Assembly: GCF_900094935.1 (NCBI RefSeq)
Contig: NZ_FMBA01000024.1
Coordinates: 1-35,504 of the forward strand
Direction: 5' to 3'
Source of the DNA: Gilliamella intestini
GTDB taxonomy: Bacteria; Pseudomonadota; Gammaproteobacteria; Enterobacterales; Orbaceae
Length of the DNA stretch: 35,504 nt
Made by a program: the position numbers and the translations under genes. Of the stretch, positions 1 to 8,920 are shown in pieces. The stretch's first letter is position 1, and every line of letters begins with the position of its first letter. A model generated the notes under the pieces. It saw only the letters and a program-made list of their open reading frames with translations, was not told where the DNA came from and ran no database searches.

Positions 1-777
1 GGTCCCGATTGGGTAAAAGGAAAAGGATTTGTTCCACAAGATATAAACAATCCACAACGTAATTTCCCATCGACAGGAACAAATAATGTTTATTTTTATT
101 TATTATTAGCAAACGTAACGCCCGAAGAGATTATCTCAGCTAATGGTGCTAGAGTATTCCCTGAATCAGGGAGTGGAGTTAGTTTAGTTTTATTATCTGA
201 ACGAACACCGGGTTGGGGAAAAGGCTCACAAGATGTTGCTTTAAAGATCGTATTGAAAGGTCCTACAAATCGTAGCGCTAATAAAAATTTTAGTCCCTCT
301 ACATTTAAGCTTTATTCTGATAGAGCCAAAACTAACGTATTGTATAGCTTTAAAATTGAAAGATGGTATATAGCCCAAGGGGCTAATATTAATGCATCTG
401 TGCAAGACGCAAAAGATTACTGTAACCGAATTGGATACCGAATGCCAAGTGTAGCGGATTTCACCAACGCAAATATAGGTGATATTTGGACAGGTGGTAT
501 TCCTGAAAGAGATATCAACGGTTATCGCCGACAATTAAGCTATCGCGGCGGTAATGGCAAGTGGATTGGCGGGCTATTTAATGAATGGGGAACTTTGTTT
601 AATCATTCTAATCACTATTTATTTCTTGACGACTGGGAAACTAGTCATCCTCAAGATTGGTATTGGACAATCGATACATACAAGGGAAAACCACTTCGGG
701 TCGATTTAGGGGATGGAGATTTATATTATAATGAATTAACTTATAGGCAATATAGAGCGGCTTGTGTTAAGCCGTAG
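1..777 (+). CDS. Adhesin-like surface protein, 3' end (5' end outside window)
   Basis: The reading frame is open from the first base of the window, so this is the C-terminal 258 residues of a larger protein. The last ~130 residues hold the pattern C-N-R-I-G-Y-R-M-P followed by D-F-T-N-A, and the protein ends in C-V-K-P. This looks like the 'Cys, GxRLP, EL' core of C-type-lectin-like or DUF1566-like tips found at the end of intimin/invasin-type surface proteins. The gene at 9491-10815 shares the same layout: a GF...NFP-T-G segment, then a beta-rich stretch, then the GYR-P motif, then a Cys near the terminus. I infer a surface or secreted adhesin, and the ligand is unknown. The upstream part, possibly with Ig-like repeats or a beta-barrel, is not visible. 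Two hairpins follow the stop. Confidence 0.6.
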   Translation, partial: GPDWVKGKGFVPQDINNPQRNFPSTGTNNVYFYLLLANVTPEEIISANGARVFPESGSGVSLVLLSERTPGWGKGSQDVALKIVLKGPTNRSANKNFSPSTFKLYSDRAKTNVLYSFKIERWYIAQGANINASVQDAKDYCNRIGYRMPSVADFTNANIGDIWTGGIPERDINGYRRQLSYRGGNGKWIGGLFNEWGTLFNHSNHYLFLDDWETSHPQDWYWTIDTYKGKPLRVDLGDGDLYYNELTYRQYRAACVKP

Positions 778-812
778 TTAAATTTATTTTATCTGTTCAG
801 TAAATAGTTTGA

Positions 813-872
813 CTATGTAACTTTTGAAGTTACATAGGTTATTACGAGTAAGTTAATTATAGAACTTACTCG
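813..872. repeat. Two tandem perfect hairpins after the adhesin gene
   Basis: Two 10-bp perfect inverted repeats lie side by side. The first pairs 813-822 with 828-837 and the second pairs 845-854 with 863-872. Neither is followed by a clear T-run, so they are not textbook intrinsic terminators, but their place just after the stop at 777 suggests transcript-end or mRNA-stability structures. Confidence 0.5.
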
Positions 873-1060
873 CATTGTTTACAGTAATTTGCAAAAAAAC
901 TGTAATAAATAGACATAAAAAAGCAAAATTAACACCTTATCACTGACTATTTATTAGCTATTATAATACGGTTAAACCGCATAAAGCAATTTTGGGGAAA
1001 ACGCCTTATGAGTTTTTAGAGGATTATTTTAATGATGAAGTGTAAACAACTCGATGTTTT
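871..1060 (+). mobile_element. Internally deleted remnant of an rve-type IS (copy 1)
   Basis: The left end (about 875-906) contains a TTACAGT...ACTGTAA inverted repeat that recurs on the other strand at 8884-8905. The right part, 959-1044, translates as the last 28 codons of a transposase (YYNTVKPHKAILGK, then TPYEFLEDYF, ending in a TAA). That is the usual C-terminus of IS481/IS3-like rve transposases. The catalytic core is missing, so this is a dead, MITE-like derivative. The rest of 778-1386 holds the two hairpins, this remnant and the ettA leader; I see no gene there. Confidence 0.65.
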
Positions 1061-1386
1061 CCTACATTAAAATAACCGCACTGTGTTATTAACATTATTA
1101 CATATTACGGCTTTTTGGGAAGTGATATAAAACTATTTCTAGTATATATTCTTAATTAGCAATTTATTGATAATATATTTAAAAATAAAATGTTTTTACT
1201 AGACTTAAACAAATATAATCTCCCATTTTTTAATTCTATCAGTATTTAAGATACATTATTGTATAAGCAATTAGTGCATTCTTGTAAATAACCCTAGACC
1301 CAATCCTAAGAATCGCTACAATATACGCCATTAGTCATATAGCAAATGTCTTTTGCTATTTTAACCCAATAAACGGATGATGTTTT

Positions 1387-3054
1387 ATGGCGCAATATGT
1401 TTATACCATGAATCGCGTAGGGAAGATTGTTCCTCCTAAACGCTATATTTTAAAAGATATTTCTTTAAGTTTTTTTCCGGGTGCAAAAATTGGTGTACTC
1501 GGTTTAAATGGAGCGGGTAAATCCACTTTATTACGAATTATGGCGGGTGTTGATACCGAAATTGAAGGTGAAGCACGCCCTCAGCCGGGTATTAAAATTG
1601 GTTATTTACCTCAAGAGCCAAAATTAGATCCTAAACAAACTGTGCGTGAAGCCATTGAGCAAGCGGTTAGTGAGGCTAAACAAGCATTGGCTCGATTAGA
1701 TGAAGTATATGCCGCTTATGCTGATCCTGATGCCGATTTTGACAAATTAGCCAAAGAACAAGCAGAGCTTGAAGCCATTATTCAAGCACAAGATGCTCAC
1801 AATCTTGATAACCAGTTAGAGCGAGCCGCTGACGCACTACGTTTACCTGATTGGGATGCGAAAATTGAAAATTTATCAGGTGGTGAACGCCGTCGAGTAG
1901 CAATTTGTCAATTATTACTTGAAAAGCCTGATATGTTATTAATGGATGAACCGACCAACCACTTAGATGCCGAATCGGTAGCATGGTTAGAACGATTCTT
2001 ACATGACTACGAAGGTACGGTTGTTGCAGTAACTCACGATCGCTACTTCCTAGACAACGTAGCTGGTTGGATTTTAGAGCTTGACCGTGGTGAAGGCATT
2101 CCATGGGAAGGCAACTACTCATCTTGGCTTGAACAAAAAGATCAGCGCCTAGCGCAAGAAGCCTCGACCGAATCGGCACGTCGTAAATCGATCGAAAAAG
2201 AACTCGAGTGGGTACGACAAAATCCGAAAGGGCGCCAAGCAAAAAGCAAAGCCCGCCTAGCTCGCTTTGAAGAACTCAACAGTAACGATTACCAAAAACG
2301 TAACGAAACTAACGAGCTCTTTATTCCAGCTGGACAACGTTTAGGCGATAAAGTGATTGAAGTAAGCAACCTAACTAAATCGTATGGCGATCGTGTGCTG
2401 ATTGATAACTTATCTTTTAGTATTCCTAAAGGGGCAATTGTTGGCATTATTGGTCCAAATGGAGCAGGGAAATCAACCCTATTTAGAATGCTATCAGGCA
2501 AAGAACAACCTGATTCAGGCACGATTACTTTGGGTGAAACAGTGCAACTTGCATCAGTTGATCAGTTCCGTGACAGTATGGACGACAAAAAAACAGTTTG
2601 GGACGAAATTTCAAACGGTCAAGATATTATGCGTATTGGCAATTTTGAAATCCCAAGTCGTGCTTATGTTGGTCGTTTTAACTTTAAAGGTGTTGATCAG
2701 CAAAAGCGTGTTGGTGAACTTTCAGGTGGTGAACGTGGGCGTGTACATTTAGCTAAATTATTACAAGTGGGCGGTAATGTATTATTACTTGACGAACCGA
2801 CTAATGATTTAGATGTCGAAACCTTACGAGCACTTGAAAACGCACTCCTTGAATTCCCAGGTTGTGCTTTAGTGATTTCACATGACCGTTGGTTTTTAGA
2901 TCGTATTGCGACCCATATTTTGGATTATCAAGACGAAGGACATGTTGAATTCTTTGAAGGTAACTTTACCGAATACGAAGAATGGAAAAAGCGCACATTG
3001 GGTGCTGAAGCATTAGAGCCTAAACGTGCTAAATATAAACGAATCTCCAAATAG
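1387..3054 (+). CDS. ettA: Energy-dependent translational throttle protein EttA (ABC-F ATPase)
   Basis: EttA binds the ribosomal E site and couples entry into elongation to the ATP/ADP ratio. It has no membrane segment. The protein is 555 residues, the usual family length, with two ABC cassettes. Cassette 1 has Walker A GLNGAGKST (39-47), signature LSGGE (163-167) and Walker B into MDEPTNHLD (186-194). Cassette 2 has GPNGAGKST (356-364), LSGGE (445-449) and DEPTNDLD (469-476). The family-specific arm and the P-site tRNA interaction linker lie between. The start begins MAQYVYTMNRVGK as in known EttA proteins; the ribosome-binding site is weak. It is a single-gene unit with a hairpin terminator after it. 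Uup, the other ABC-F protein here, differs in its C-terminal coiled coil, so the assignment is firm. Confidence 0.97.
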   Translation: MAQYVYTMNRVGKIVPPKRYILKDISLSFFPGAKIGVLGLNGAGKSTLLRIMAGVDTEIEGEARPQPGIKIGYLPQEPKLDPKQTVREAIEQAVSEAKQALARLDEVYAAYADPDADFDKLAKEQAELEAIIQAQDAHNLDNQLERAADALRLPDWDAKIENLSGGERRRVAICQLLLEKPDMLLMDEPTNHLDAESVAWLERFLHDYEGTVVAVTHDRYFLDNVAGWILELDRGEGIPWEGNYSSWLEQKDQRLAQEASTESARRKSIEKELEWVRQNPKGRQAKSKARLARFEELNSNDYQKRNETNELFIPAGQRLGDKVIEVSNLTKSYGDRVLIDNLSFSIPKGAIVGIIGPNGAGKSTLFRMLSGKEQPDSGTITLGETVQLASVDQFRDSMDDKKTVWDEISNGQDIMRIGNFEIPSRAYVGRFNFKGVDQQKRVGELSGGERGRVHLAKLLQVGGNVLLLDEPTNDLDVETLRALENALLEFPGCALVISHDRWFLDRIATHILDYQDEGHVEFFEGNFTEYEEWKKRTLGAEALEPKRAKYKRISK

Positions 3055-3070
3055 AATTAATTTTTATTTT

Positions 3071-3104
3071 ATTCCGCCGATTTATATTGGCGGAATTGTT
3101 TTAT
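3071..3104 (+). terminator. Intrinsic terminator after ettA
   Basis: An 8-bp GC-containing stem (3071-3078 with 3089-3096) is followed by a T-rich tail. It sits between ettA and the leftward YbjD-type gene, so it may act on both converging transcripts. Confidence 0.7.
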
Positions 3105-3146
3105 CTTCTTGATAGCGATTTTAAATATTTTTCAAAATGTAATTAT

Positions 3147-4775
3147 CTAAACTAACCCTTTAGATGAACTAATAATTCTCGAAAAAGTATCCATTAGCAA
3201 ACGCGGTATAGCGTTTATACCACGTGATTTTGCATCATCACAAATGGCAATCGCAAGATCAGGTTTTGAACTTTTATGAATTGCTTTTTGAATAATTTGA
3301 TGTACAGGCAGATCAATATGCTGTGTTGTATTATAAGCGGCAAGTTTATAGACATGACTAAAACCATGTTTAAATAAAAAGTTTTCAATGTCTCGCGCAG
3401 GTAAAACCGTTAAGTAATCATTAGGATTTTTATCTTCACCACATAACGATTTTACCGTATCGGCATATTTTTTACCCGCCATATCCCCATCGGTAATTAC
3501 ATACCAATGAATTCCCATTTTATTGGCATATTTTATAAGCGGTTTTAAACCACACTGGGCAAACTCAATAAGTTGAACACCTTCCGAACTCAGATGATAA
3601 CCACTTTGTTCAGCTAGTTCACGTAATAACCACACTTCGGTTTCGCCCTCGACTAACAACCAACATCGTGCAAATAAGGCATTTGATCGGCGATAAAGAA
3701 TATGAAACGCAATACGACGACTGTCACTAACGCTTAATGAATTAGGTTCAATGTATTTAGCAATAATTTTATCTGGCAGACGAATTAAGCGATAAAGGTT
3801 TTCTAATGAAAATAACGATACCAGATCACTTGAGTTAGACGTGATAATTTTTTGTGTAGGGAAGTTTTTTAGTAAGCGAAATGCAACGGATAAAATGATT
3901 GGATGTAACAAACTTTCAGGCTCTTCTAAAATTAAAATAGGCATTGAACTTTGTGAAAGTGAATAATTCCCTTTAGCATCAATAATAGAGCCGAAAATTC
4001 CTAAAAATACAGTTCGTAAATAATCATTATCAAGATTATCCAATACATCATTAATTTGTTCCAAAACATTCCAATCTTCTGTTCTTGGTGTACTTTTGGC
4101 ATTTTTTTGTTTGTAATGATTGCGGTGTGCTTGATCGACAAAATAATACTCTAATAATGAGCGTGCGGCTTGTAGGCCTCGAGCTAATTCATCTTGGGTT
4201 AATTCGGCTGAATGGACTTTTAGTTGGTTTGAAAGTTGGCTAATGTAGTGTTCGGATAAAGGTTCGTTAGTAACAGTTAATTGCTCAGGATTAATTGCGT
4301 TTTTAAGTGTCATTACTGGATTTAATTTAATTAATGTTGCAATTAATAATTTTTCGTTTTCTATATTAAAAGGATTGCCTTGTGCATTGAGCAATTTATG
4401 TTGTGTTATAATTTGGTTATTTTGTTTATTAGCAGAAATTTGATAAGTGATTCGACGCAGATTATCTTGGTGTGATTGATACGAAACTGAGCGTAATGGC
4501 TGATAATCTTGATTATTTAATTCATGTAAGTGCGATTGGCAATAAGTGATTTTAATAATAATATTATCGCCATAACATTGGTCTTGATCATGATAAAAAT
4601 CGGAATCGACAAATTGGTAAAACGTGTTATCTAATGATAACAATTGCAAAGCGCTGATTAAACTTGACCGCCCCCAACGATTTTCACCCATTAGTACGCT
4701 AGAACTTGCATTTAATTTTAAAGATAGTTGACTAATACCTTTAAATCCGGAAATATCAATTTGTTCAATAAACAT
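3147..4775 (-). CDS. ybjD: YbjD-type OLD-family ATPase/TOPRIM nuclease
   Basis: The 542-residue protein matches the layout of E. coli YbjD (about 550 residues): an N-terminal ABC/SMC-type ATPase head and a C-terminal TOPRIM domain, as in overcoming-lysogenization-defect (OLD) nucleases. Visible motifs are the Walker A region GENRWGRSS (30-38), Walker B LILEEPE (281-287), the TOPRIM glutamate in VEGETE (375-380) and the DGD pair (429-431). The Walker A lysine is replaced by arginine (GRSS instead of GKSS), which would be expected to weaken ATP hydrolysis. The start has AAGGAT upstream. The gene follows waaP by 15 bases and probably shares its transcript. The cellular role of YbjD is not established; DNA repair or phage defence is the family-level guess. 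Confidence 0.88.
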   Translation of the reverse strand: MFIEQIDISGFKGISQLSLKLNASSSVLMGENRWGRSSLISALQLLSLDNTFYQFVDSDFYHDQDQCYGDNIIIKITYCQSHLHELNNQDYQPLRSVSYQSHQDNLRRITYQISANKQNNQIITQHKLLNAQGNPFNIENEKLLIATLIKLNPVMTLKNAINPEQLTVTNEPLSEHYISQLSNQLKVHSAELTQDELARGLQAARSLLEYYFVDQAHRNHYKQKNAKSTPRTEDWNVLEQINDVLDNLDNDYLRTVFLGIFGSIIDAKGNYSLSQSSMPILILEEPESLLHPIILSVAFRLLKNFPTQKIITSNSSDLVSLFSLENLYRLIRLPDKIIAKYIEPNSLSVSDSRRIAFHILYRRSNALFARCWLLVEGETEVWLLRELAEQSGYHLSSEGVQLIEFAQCGLKPLIKYANKMGIHWYVITDGDMAGKKYADTVKSLCGEDKNPNDYLTVLPARDIENFLFKHGFSHVYKLAAYNTTQHIDLPVHQIIQKAIHKSSKPDLAIAICDDAKSRGINAIPRLLMDTFSRIISSSKGLV

Positions 4776-4790
4776 AGCGTATCCTTATTG

Positions 4791-5603
4791 TTAAAGATGA
4801 TACTTTTCTGTCCTTTTACGAATTCGTTCAACTTTTCGATGCGTGCTAGCTATTAACTTAGCTTCATTATGCAAAATTGTTTTTAAAGGCTGATTAAAAT
4901 ACACTTTCAAAAAACGCCAAATATCACGATCGGTTAGTCCAATATTCATGGCTGAAAAATAAAGCCCAATTAAATCTTTATCACGCCAACGAACAGGAAC
5001 TGTTTTACGGATCTGAGCACGGTGTAAATCAATCACCGATAATTTTATTTGCTGATGATTTTCAAAAAGCGGAATATCAAGCAAAAAGTGACACAAATAA
5101 CAATCACGATGATTAACCCCAGCCGCATGCATTTGGGCAACCATTTTTGCCAAATAAATCACTAAACAACGCTTTATATGATAGCTAGGTGGATTAGTTA
5201 ACCATGGCTTAGTAAAATCCTCTAAACTCACAGTCGGGTTAAGATCTCTTGTCACAATAAACGAATGACGAGTCAGTGGATTTAATCCCTTACGACCAAA
5301 TGCCCGCCCATCCATCGTATTAACGCCAACTTGCTCCAAACGCTCAATCGCATCCCACTCCTGCTTAGCATCTAAAACAGGTAAACGTAACGAAATAAGA
5401 TTCTTCACAATCTCTTTAATGGTTGTACCACGATGAATTTTAATAAAATACGATTCATCACCAAGCTCAAAATTCAACGTCTTACGTTGCTTAACTGCTC
5501 GATAGACTTTGCCTGATATTAACTCAACTTCCGCAAACGGATCTTTATTTTTCCACAAAGCATCAAAAGGGGATTTTAACTTCAACTCATTCATAATGAT
5601 CAC
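4791..5603 (-). CDS. waaP: Lipopolysaccharide core heptose(I) kinase
   Basis: WaaP (RfaP) phosphorylates the first heptose of the LPS inner core on the cytoplasmic side, giving the negative charge that lets divalent cations stabilise the outer membrane. The 270-residue protein has a protein-kinase-like fold: ATP-binding Lys55 in YFIKIH, catalytic HRD at 165-167 and the metal-binding IDLHR at 191-195. The segments GLNPLTR and HRDCYLCHFLL are characteristic of the family. The start overlaps the end of waaG by 17 bases; a second ATG three codons later (5594) is an equally good start. The overlap suggests translational coupling with waaG. Confidence 0.96.
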   Translation of the reverse strand: MIIMNELKLKSPFDALWKNKDPFAEVELISGKVYRAVKQRKTLNFELGDESYFIKIHRGTTIKEIVKNLISLRLPVLDAKQEWDAIERLEQVGVNTMDGRAFGRKGLNPLTRHSFIVTRDLNPTVSLEDFTKPWLTNPPSYHIKRCLVIYLAKMVAQMHAAGVNHRDCYLCHFLLDIPLFENHQQIKLSVIDLHRAQIRKTVPVRWRDKDLIGLYFSAMNIGLTDRDIWRFLKVYFNQPLKTILHNEAKLIASTHRKVERIRKRTEKYHL

Positions 5604-6711
5604 AACCTAAAATAATATCTGCGGCACGCTGGGCTAAATGATATAAATCAGCGGTTTTACCATAATGTATTGCATTTTGATGCCATGTTAATAACTGATC
5701 GTGATTTGTTATAGCATTTTGCAAGGCCTCATTTAGCGCCGATTGTACAAAAGGCTCATCAAGCACAACACCAGCATTGGCATCATCAATATGATAAGCA
5801 TAGCCCGAAATGCTTGACACAATCACTGGCACCCCAGCGGCTAACCCTTCAATAAGCACCATACCAGCTGCTTCTTGTCTTGCAGGGTGCAATAGCAAAT
5901 CTGCCGCAAATAAAAAGTCAGGGATATCATTACGCCCTGCAAAAAAACGGACTTGATACTCAATGCCGAGTTGCTTAGCCAGTTTTTGATAAGCTTCGGG
6001 ATTATCTTGCCCCACCACTAAAAAAGTCACTTTTTGCTTCAAATCGCAAGGTAGTGCGGCAATGGCGGTTAAAGAACGATCCACTCCCTTACGCTTAAAA
6101 TCTGATCCAATTTGCACAATAACAAAATTGTGCTCATCAATTTGGTTGGCTTGCCTAAATTGCTTACCTTTAGCTAGCGATTCATAATTGTATTGACGAT
6201 CTTGCGCAATACCGGGTGGCAAAAGGTAAAATCGAGACGGATCAGTATGATAATAGTGCTCAAAATCACTAATTTGCTGTTTTGTTAGTACCATAACTTT
6301 GGTTTGGCTATGTTGATTAAATACCGCATCTTCGAAAGCTAAATAGTGCTTACAGCGTTTTGACCATTTATACAAAAAACCCTTGTGTGAAACCTTTTCG
6401 GCATAACAAGTATCACCCGCAAAATAAACATCCAAATCAGGCATTTTATTAAAGCCAACCACACAATCAACAGGATTTGCTTGTAAATGAGCTTTCACCC
6501 AACGGTAATAAGATTGATTACGGCTATGGTTAGACCAGCCTTTTTTAGGCACCAAAACCACATCAAAGCCTGTTGGTTTATCGCCTTGCCATGACATCAC
6601 ATAAATTCGTACCTGGTGACCTTGAGCTTGGCAAGCCTTAGCAATTTGCAAAAAATCACGTTGCAAACCACCAAAAGGAAAATATTTATAAATACAAAAC
6701 GCCAGTTGCAT
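5587..6711 (-). CDS. waaG: LPS core glucosyltransferase I (GT4 family)
   Basis: WaaG (RfaG) adds the first outer-core glucose to heptose II, using UDP-glucose at the inner membrane. The protein is 374 residues, the normal length. The N-terminus AFCIYKYFPFGGLQRDF carries the acceptor-side GG motif (14-15). The nucleotide-sugar half has SDFKRKGVDRS (203-213) and the E-x7-E pair Glu280/Glu288 in QEAAGMVLIE. It is the first gene of a leftward waaG-waaP-ybjD unit and has a strong sigma70-like promoter upstream. No other LPS-core genes lie beside it, unlike the large waa clusters of enterics. Confidence 0.96.
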   Translation of the reverse strand: MQLAFCIYKYFPFGGLQRDFLQIAKACQAQGHQVRIYVMSWQGDKPTGFDVVLVPKKGWSNHSRNQSYYRWVKAHLQANPVDCVVGFNKMPDLDVYFAGDTCYAEKVSHKGFLYKWSKRCKHYLAFEDAVFNQHSQTKVMVLTKQQISDFEHYYHTDPSRFYLLPPGIAQDRQYNYESLAKGKQFRQANQIDEHNFVIVQIGSDFKRKGVDRSLTAIAALPCDLKQKVTFLVVGQDNPEAYQKLAKQLGIEYQVRFFAGRNDIPDFLFAADLLLHPARQEAAGMVLIEGLAAGVPVIVSSISGYAYHIDDANAGVVLDEPFVQSALNEALQNAITNHDQLLTWHQNAIHYGKTADLYHLAQRAADIILGCDHYE

Positions 6712-6738
6712 GCAGATTGCCTCAAGTTTTAAAGGAGT

Positions 6739-6768
6739 ATTATATACTTAGTATTTATTTGGGTGCAA
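6739..6768 (-). promoter_or_regulatory. Sigma70 promoter of waaG
   Basis: Read on the minus strand, TTGCAC (6763-6768) and a perfect TATAAT (6739-6744) are separated by 18 bases, about 30 bases upstream of the waaG start. Direction and position fit the waaG-waaP-ybjD transcript. Confidence 0.7.
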
Positions 6769-6889
6769 AGTTTGATTTTACTAGAATTAATCTTACTGGA
6801 AATTTTTGTCATAGTGACATTTGAATAAAAATACTATCTTTTGTAAAAATAATTCAGGATTCTATACCGTTATAATTTGTTTTATGTGT

Positions 6890-7650
6890 AAAACAACGTC
6901 TTTTTGTTTACACTTCATGGTTAAAATAATCCTCTAAAAATGCTAAGGCATTTCCTAACATTGCTTTATAAGGTTTAACGGTACTATAAAAATTAATCAA
7001 GCGTTTGAGCTTTGTTTTCGTTTTTGAGTCGTTAAATATTGGCTGATACTACAACTTCCCATTAACGTATGTATCTCTATTTTCAGCTTTTCCATTCATT
7101 TGTGGACAGGTGATTTTTGCTTGATATACCGGTTATCACTCAGTTTATTTAAATAAATCAATATAATATAAATTTTGTTAAAAAGTTTCAGGAGTGTACT
7201 ACGTTTATGTATAAAAACCAATAAAATCAAATGGATATGTAAAGTTAAATATTCTCTAGTTTTCTGCTTTGTTTGATTTTTCAGTAAAGGTAAACCTTTG
7301 GTATCAATCTGTAATATTTTGCTTGGATAAGTTTTGTTATCGGCTTTAGCTTGCCGTCTTAATTTATTTTCAATGGATTTTTGGATTTTTAAACAAACCA
7401 TTAATACCTAACTGATAGGTTTATAACGTTCATTTTTCCAACAGAAAGGGGCGAAAACGCTAATTGAACCTTATTTGGCACGTTATAAATGGTCGGGAAA
7501 CCATAACGCGCTTAGCCAAATTAGTAATGGTTATTTTTCTTTATGATATAAGCCCTTATCATGTGTTTGTGACAGGGCGCTAATTTTGTTTTTTATGGGG
7601 ATTTATAACAGCAATTTTTCAAATTACGGTAAACAACCCAAGGCATCTTT
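6890..7650 (-). mobile_element. Decayed rve-type insertion sequence (copy 2)
   Basis: On the minus strand the element starts with a left end near 7620-7645, closely similar to the ends at 871-891 and 8896-8920. It then carries a broken transposase and finishes just after the transposase stop near 6908. The ~750-bp length shows what the shorter copies at 871-1060 and 8800-8920 have lost. The stretch 7440-7540 inside it contains nothing I can name. Confidence 0.65.
6908..7401 (-). pseudogene. Degenerate transposase, rve/DDE integrase type (IS481-like)
   Basis: Pieces of a transposase can be read in changing frames. First comes a segment around 7280-7330 reading ILQIDTKGLPLL, the start of the rve catalytic core with its first Asp. 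Next is a stretch around 7095-7115 reading ITCPQMNGKAE, which resembles the usual RPQTNGKAER block. Last is the C-terminus RLINFYSTVKP...FLEDYF to the stop at 6908. In-frame stops and frameshifts separate them, so no product is expected. The IS481 label rests on these motifs alone. Confidence 0.65.
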
Positions 7651-7720
7651 ACAGATAACTGTTAATAAAAAATGAAGTGAATAAATAAAAGAATGCTTTT
7701 TTCATAATCATTAAATCTGT

Positions 7721-8647
7721 CTATGATTTAAAAAAGTAACAATCCCCAATAGCACTACCTTGAGCGCCAAACTGACGTAAATTGTGATCAACAGCATTCA
7801 TCGATTGCCAGTGGTTTTCACACCAATTAGGAGCGAGTAAAGTTGGTTTTCTGGCATTGGCTGATATGCGATGATACAAAATATTTGCAGGAGTTTGCCG
7901 AATGATATCGCCAGCAATATCAACATATTCATCTAATGACAATACGGCAAGCCGCCCAGCCCGCCACGCTTTTGCCATAATACTACCTTCAACAATATGT
8001 AAAGGATGCAGCTTTAAACCGTCCACGCCACTATCAAGTACACGCTCAAGGGTTATAAAATTATCTTGTTTGGTTTCTTTCGGTAAACCAATAATTAAGT
8101 GAGTACAGACCTTAATGCCAAGCTTGCGTGCTTTTTGTACGGTTTGATAATAATCATCAAAAGTATGCCCTCGATTAATATCGTGTAAGGTTTTATCATG
8201 GGCTGTTTGTAACCCCAGTTCTAACCAAACTTCATAGCCATTGGATTGATAATATGCAAGCAAATCAAGTGCTTCATTAGGAACACAATCAGGGCGAGTA
8301 CCAACACAAAGTCCTACAATATCTGCGCTATTGAGGGCTTGTTCATACATATTTTTTAGAATTTCAACCTCAGCGTAGGTGCTAGTATAAGCCTGAAAGT
8401 AAGCAAGGTATCGTTTAGATTTTTTCATCTGTTGGGCTTGCAAATTTAATTGATCAGAAATTGATTTAACCTGAATAGATTCATCAATGATTGAGGCAAC
8501 ATTACAAAAAGTACAACCACCTTGACCAATAGTGCCATCTCGATTAGGGCAGCTAAAGCCACCATGTAAAGTAAGTTTATAGATTTTTTCGCCATAACGA
8601 CGTTGTAAATCGGAACCAAATGTATTAACGACTAAATGAAGTTGCAT
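7721..8647 (-). CDS. yhcC: YhcC-family radical SAM protein (TIGR01212)
   Basis: This is a radical S-adenosylmethionine enzyme of the YhcC family, whose substrate is not established. The cysteines lie in CPNRDGTIGQGGCTFC (Cys33, Cys45, Cys48), a widely spaced CX11-CX2C pattern typical of this subgroup. Other family blocks are YLAYFQAYTST, GTRPDC and LELGLQTAHD. I chose the ATG at 8647 because the product then starts MQLHLVVNTFG and has 308 residues, matching relatives of about 309. The frame stays open for 27 codons further upstream, but that stretch looks noncoding. The ribosome-binding site at 8647 is poor. It is a single gene facing leftward, with IS debris on both sides. Confidence 0.92.
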   Translation of the reverse strand: MQLHLVVNTFGSDLQRRYGEKIYKLTLHGGFSCPNRDGTIGQGGCTFCNVASIIDESIQVKSISDQLNLQAQQMKKSKRYLAYFQAYTSTYAEVEILKNMYEQALNSADIVGLCVGTRPDCVPNEALDLLAYYQSNGYEVWLELGLQTAHDKTLHDINRGHTFDDYYQTVQKARKLGIKVCTHLIIGLPKETKQDNFITLERVLDSGVDGLKLHPLHIVEGSIMAKAWRAGRLAVLSLDEYVDIAGDIIRQTPANILYHRISANARKPTLLAPNWCENHWQSMNAVDHNLRQFGAQGSAIGDCYFFKS

Positions 8648-8729
8648 TATAAACCAAATAAAAAATTTAATTATTTTAGAAATATACCTTGTATGCCATA
8701 CCTCAGTCATAATACTACATTTCAACAAT

Positions 8730-8768
8730 ATATAAATATTTTTTATAACTCAAAAAAAAGATTGAAAT
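8730..8768 (+). repeat. 39-bp direct repeat, left copy
   Basis: This matches 11540-11578 at 38 of 39 positions, same orientation (the difference is at 8753 versus 11563). It lies just upstream of yhcC. Together the two copies bracket the accessory island with the second adhesin gene. Confidence 0.75.
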
Positions 8769-8799
8769 TGAGCGCTGATTAAGTAAGGGTAACTTGTAG

Positions 8800-8920
8800 C
8801 AAAACGCCGAGTTGATTACACATCTTGATTAAAATAATCCTCTAAAAACTCATAAGGCGTTAGTTTTTTTTATGATATTCATTACAGTAGTTTTTCAAAT
8901 TACTGTAAACAACGCAAGGA
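8800..8920 (-). mobile_element. Internally deleted remnant of the rve-type IS (copy 3)
   Basis: On the minus strand the left end (8896-8920, with the TTACAGTAG...TTACTGTAA inverted repeat at 8883-8906) is joined almost directly to the last codons of the transposase, TPYEFLEDYFNQ to a stop near 8820. Copy 1 has the same arrangement on the other strand. No functional gene remains. Confidence 0.65.

Noticed and set aside
7096-7401. 101-codon minus-strand frame as an intact hypothetical gene
   Set aside because: The first part matches an rve transposase core (ILQIDTKGLPLL) and the rest is a frameshifted readout of the same gene, so it is part of a pseudogene.
8648-8728. Longer yhcC product starting at 8728
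   Set aside because: The extra 27 residues have no counterpart in the family and overlap the upstream region; MQLHLVVNTFG at 8647 fits relatives.
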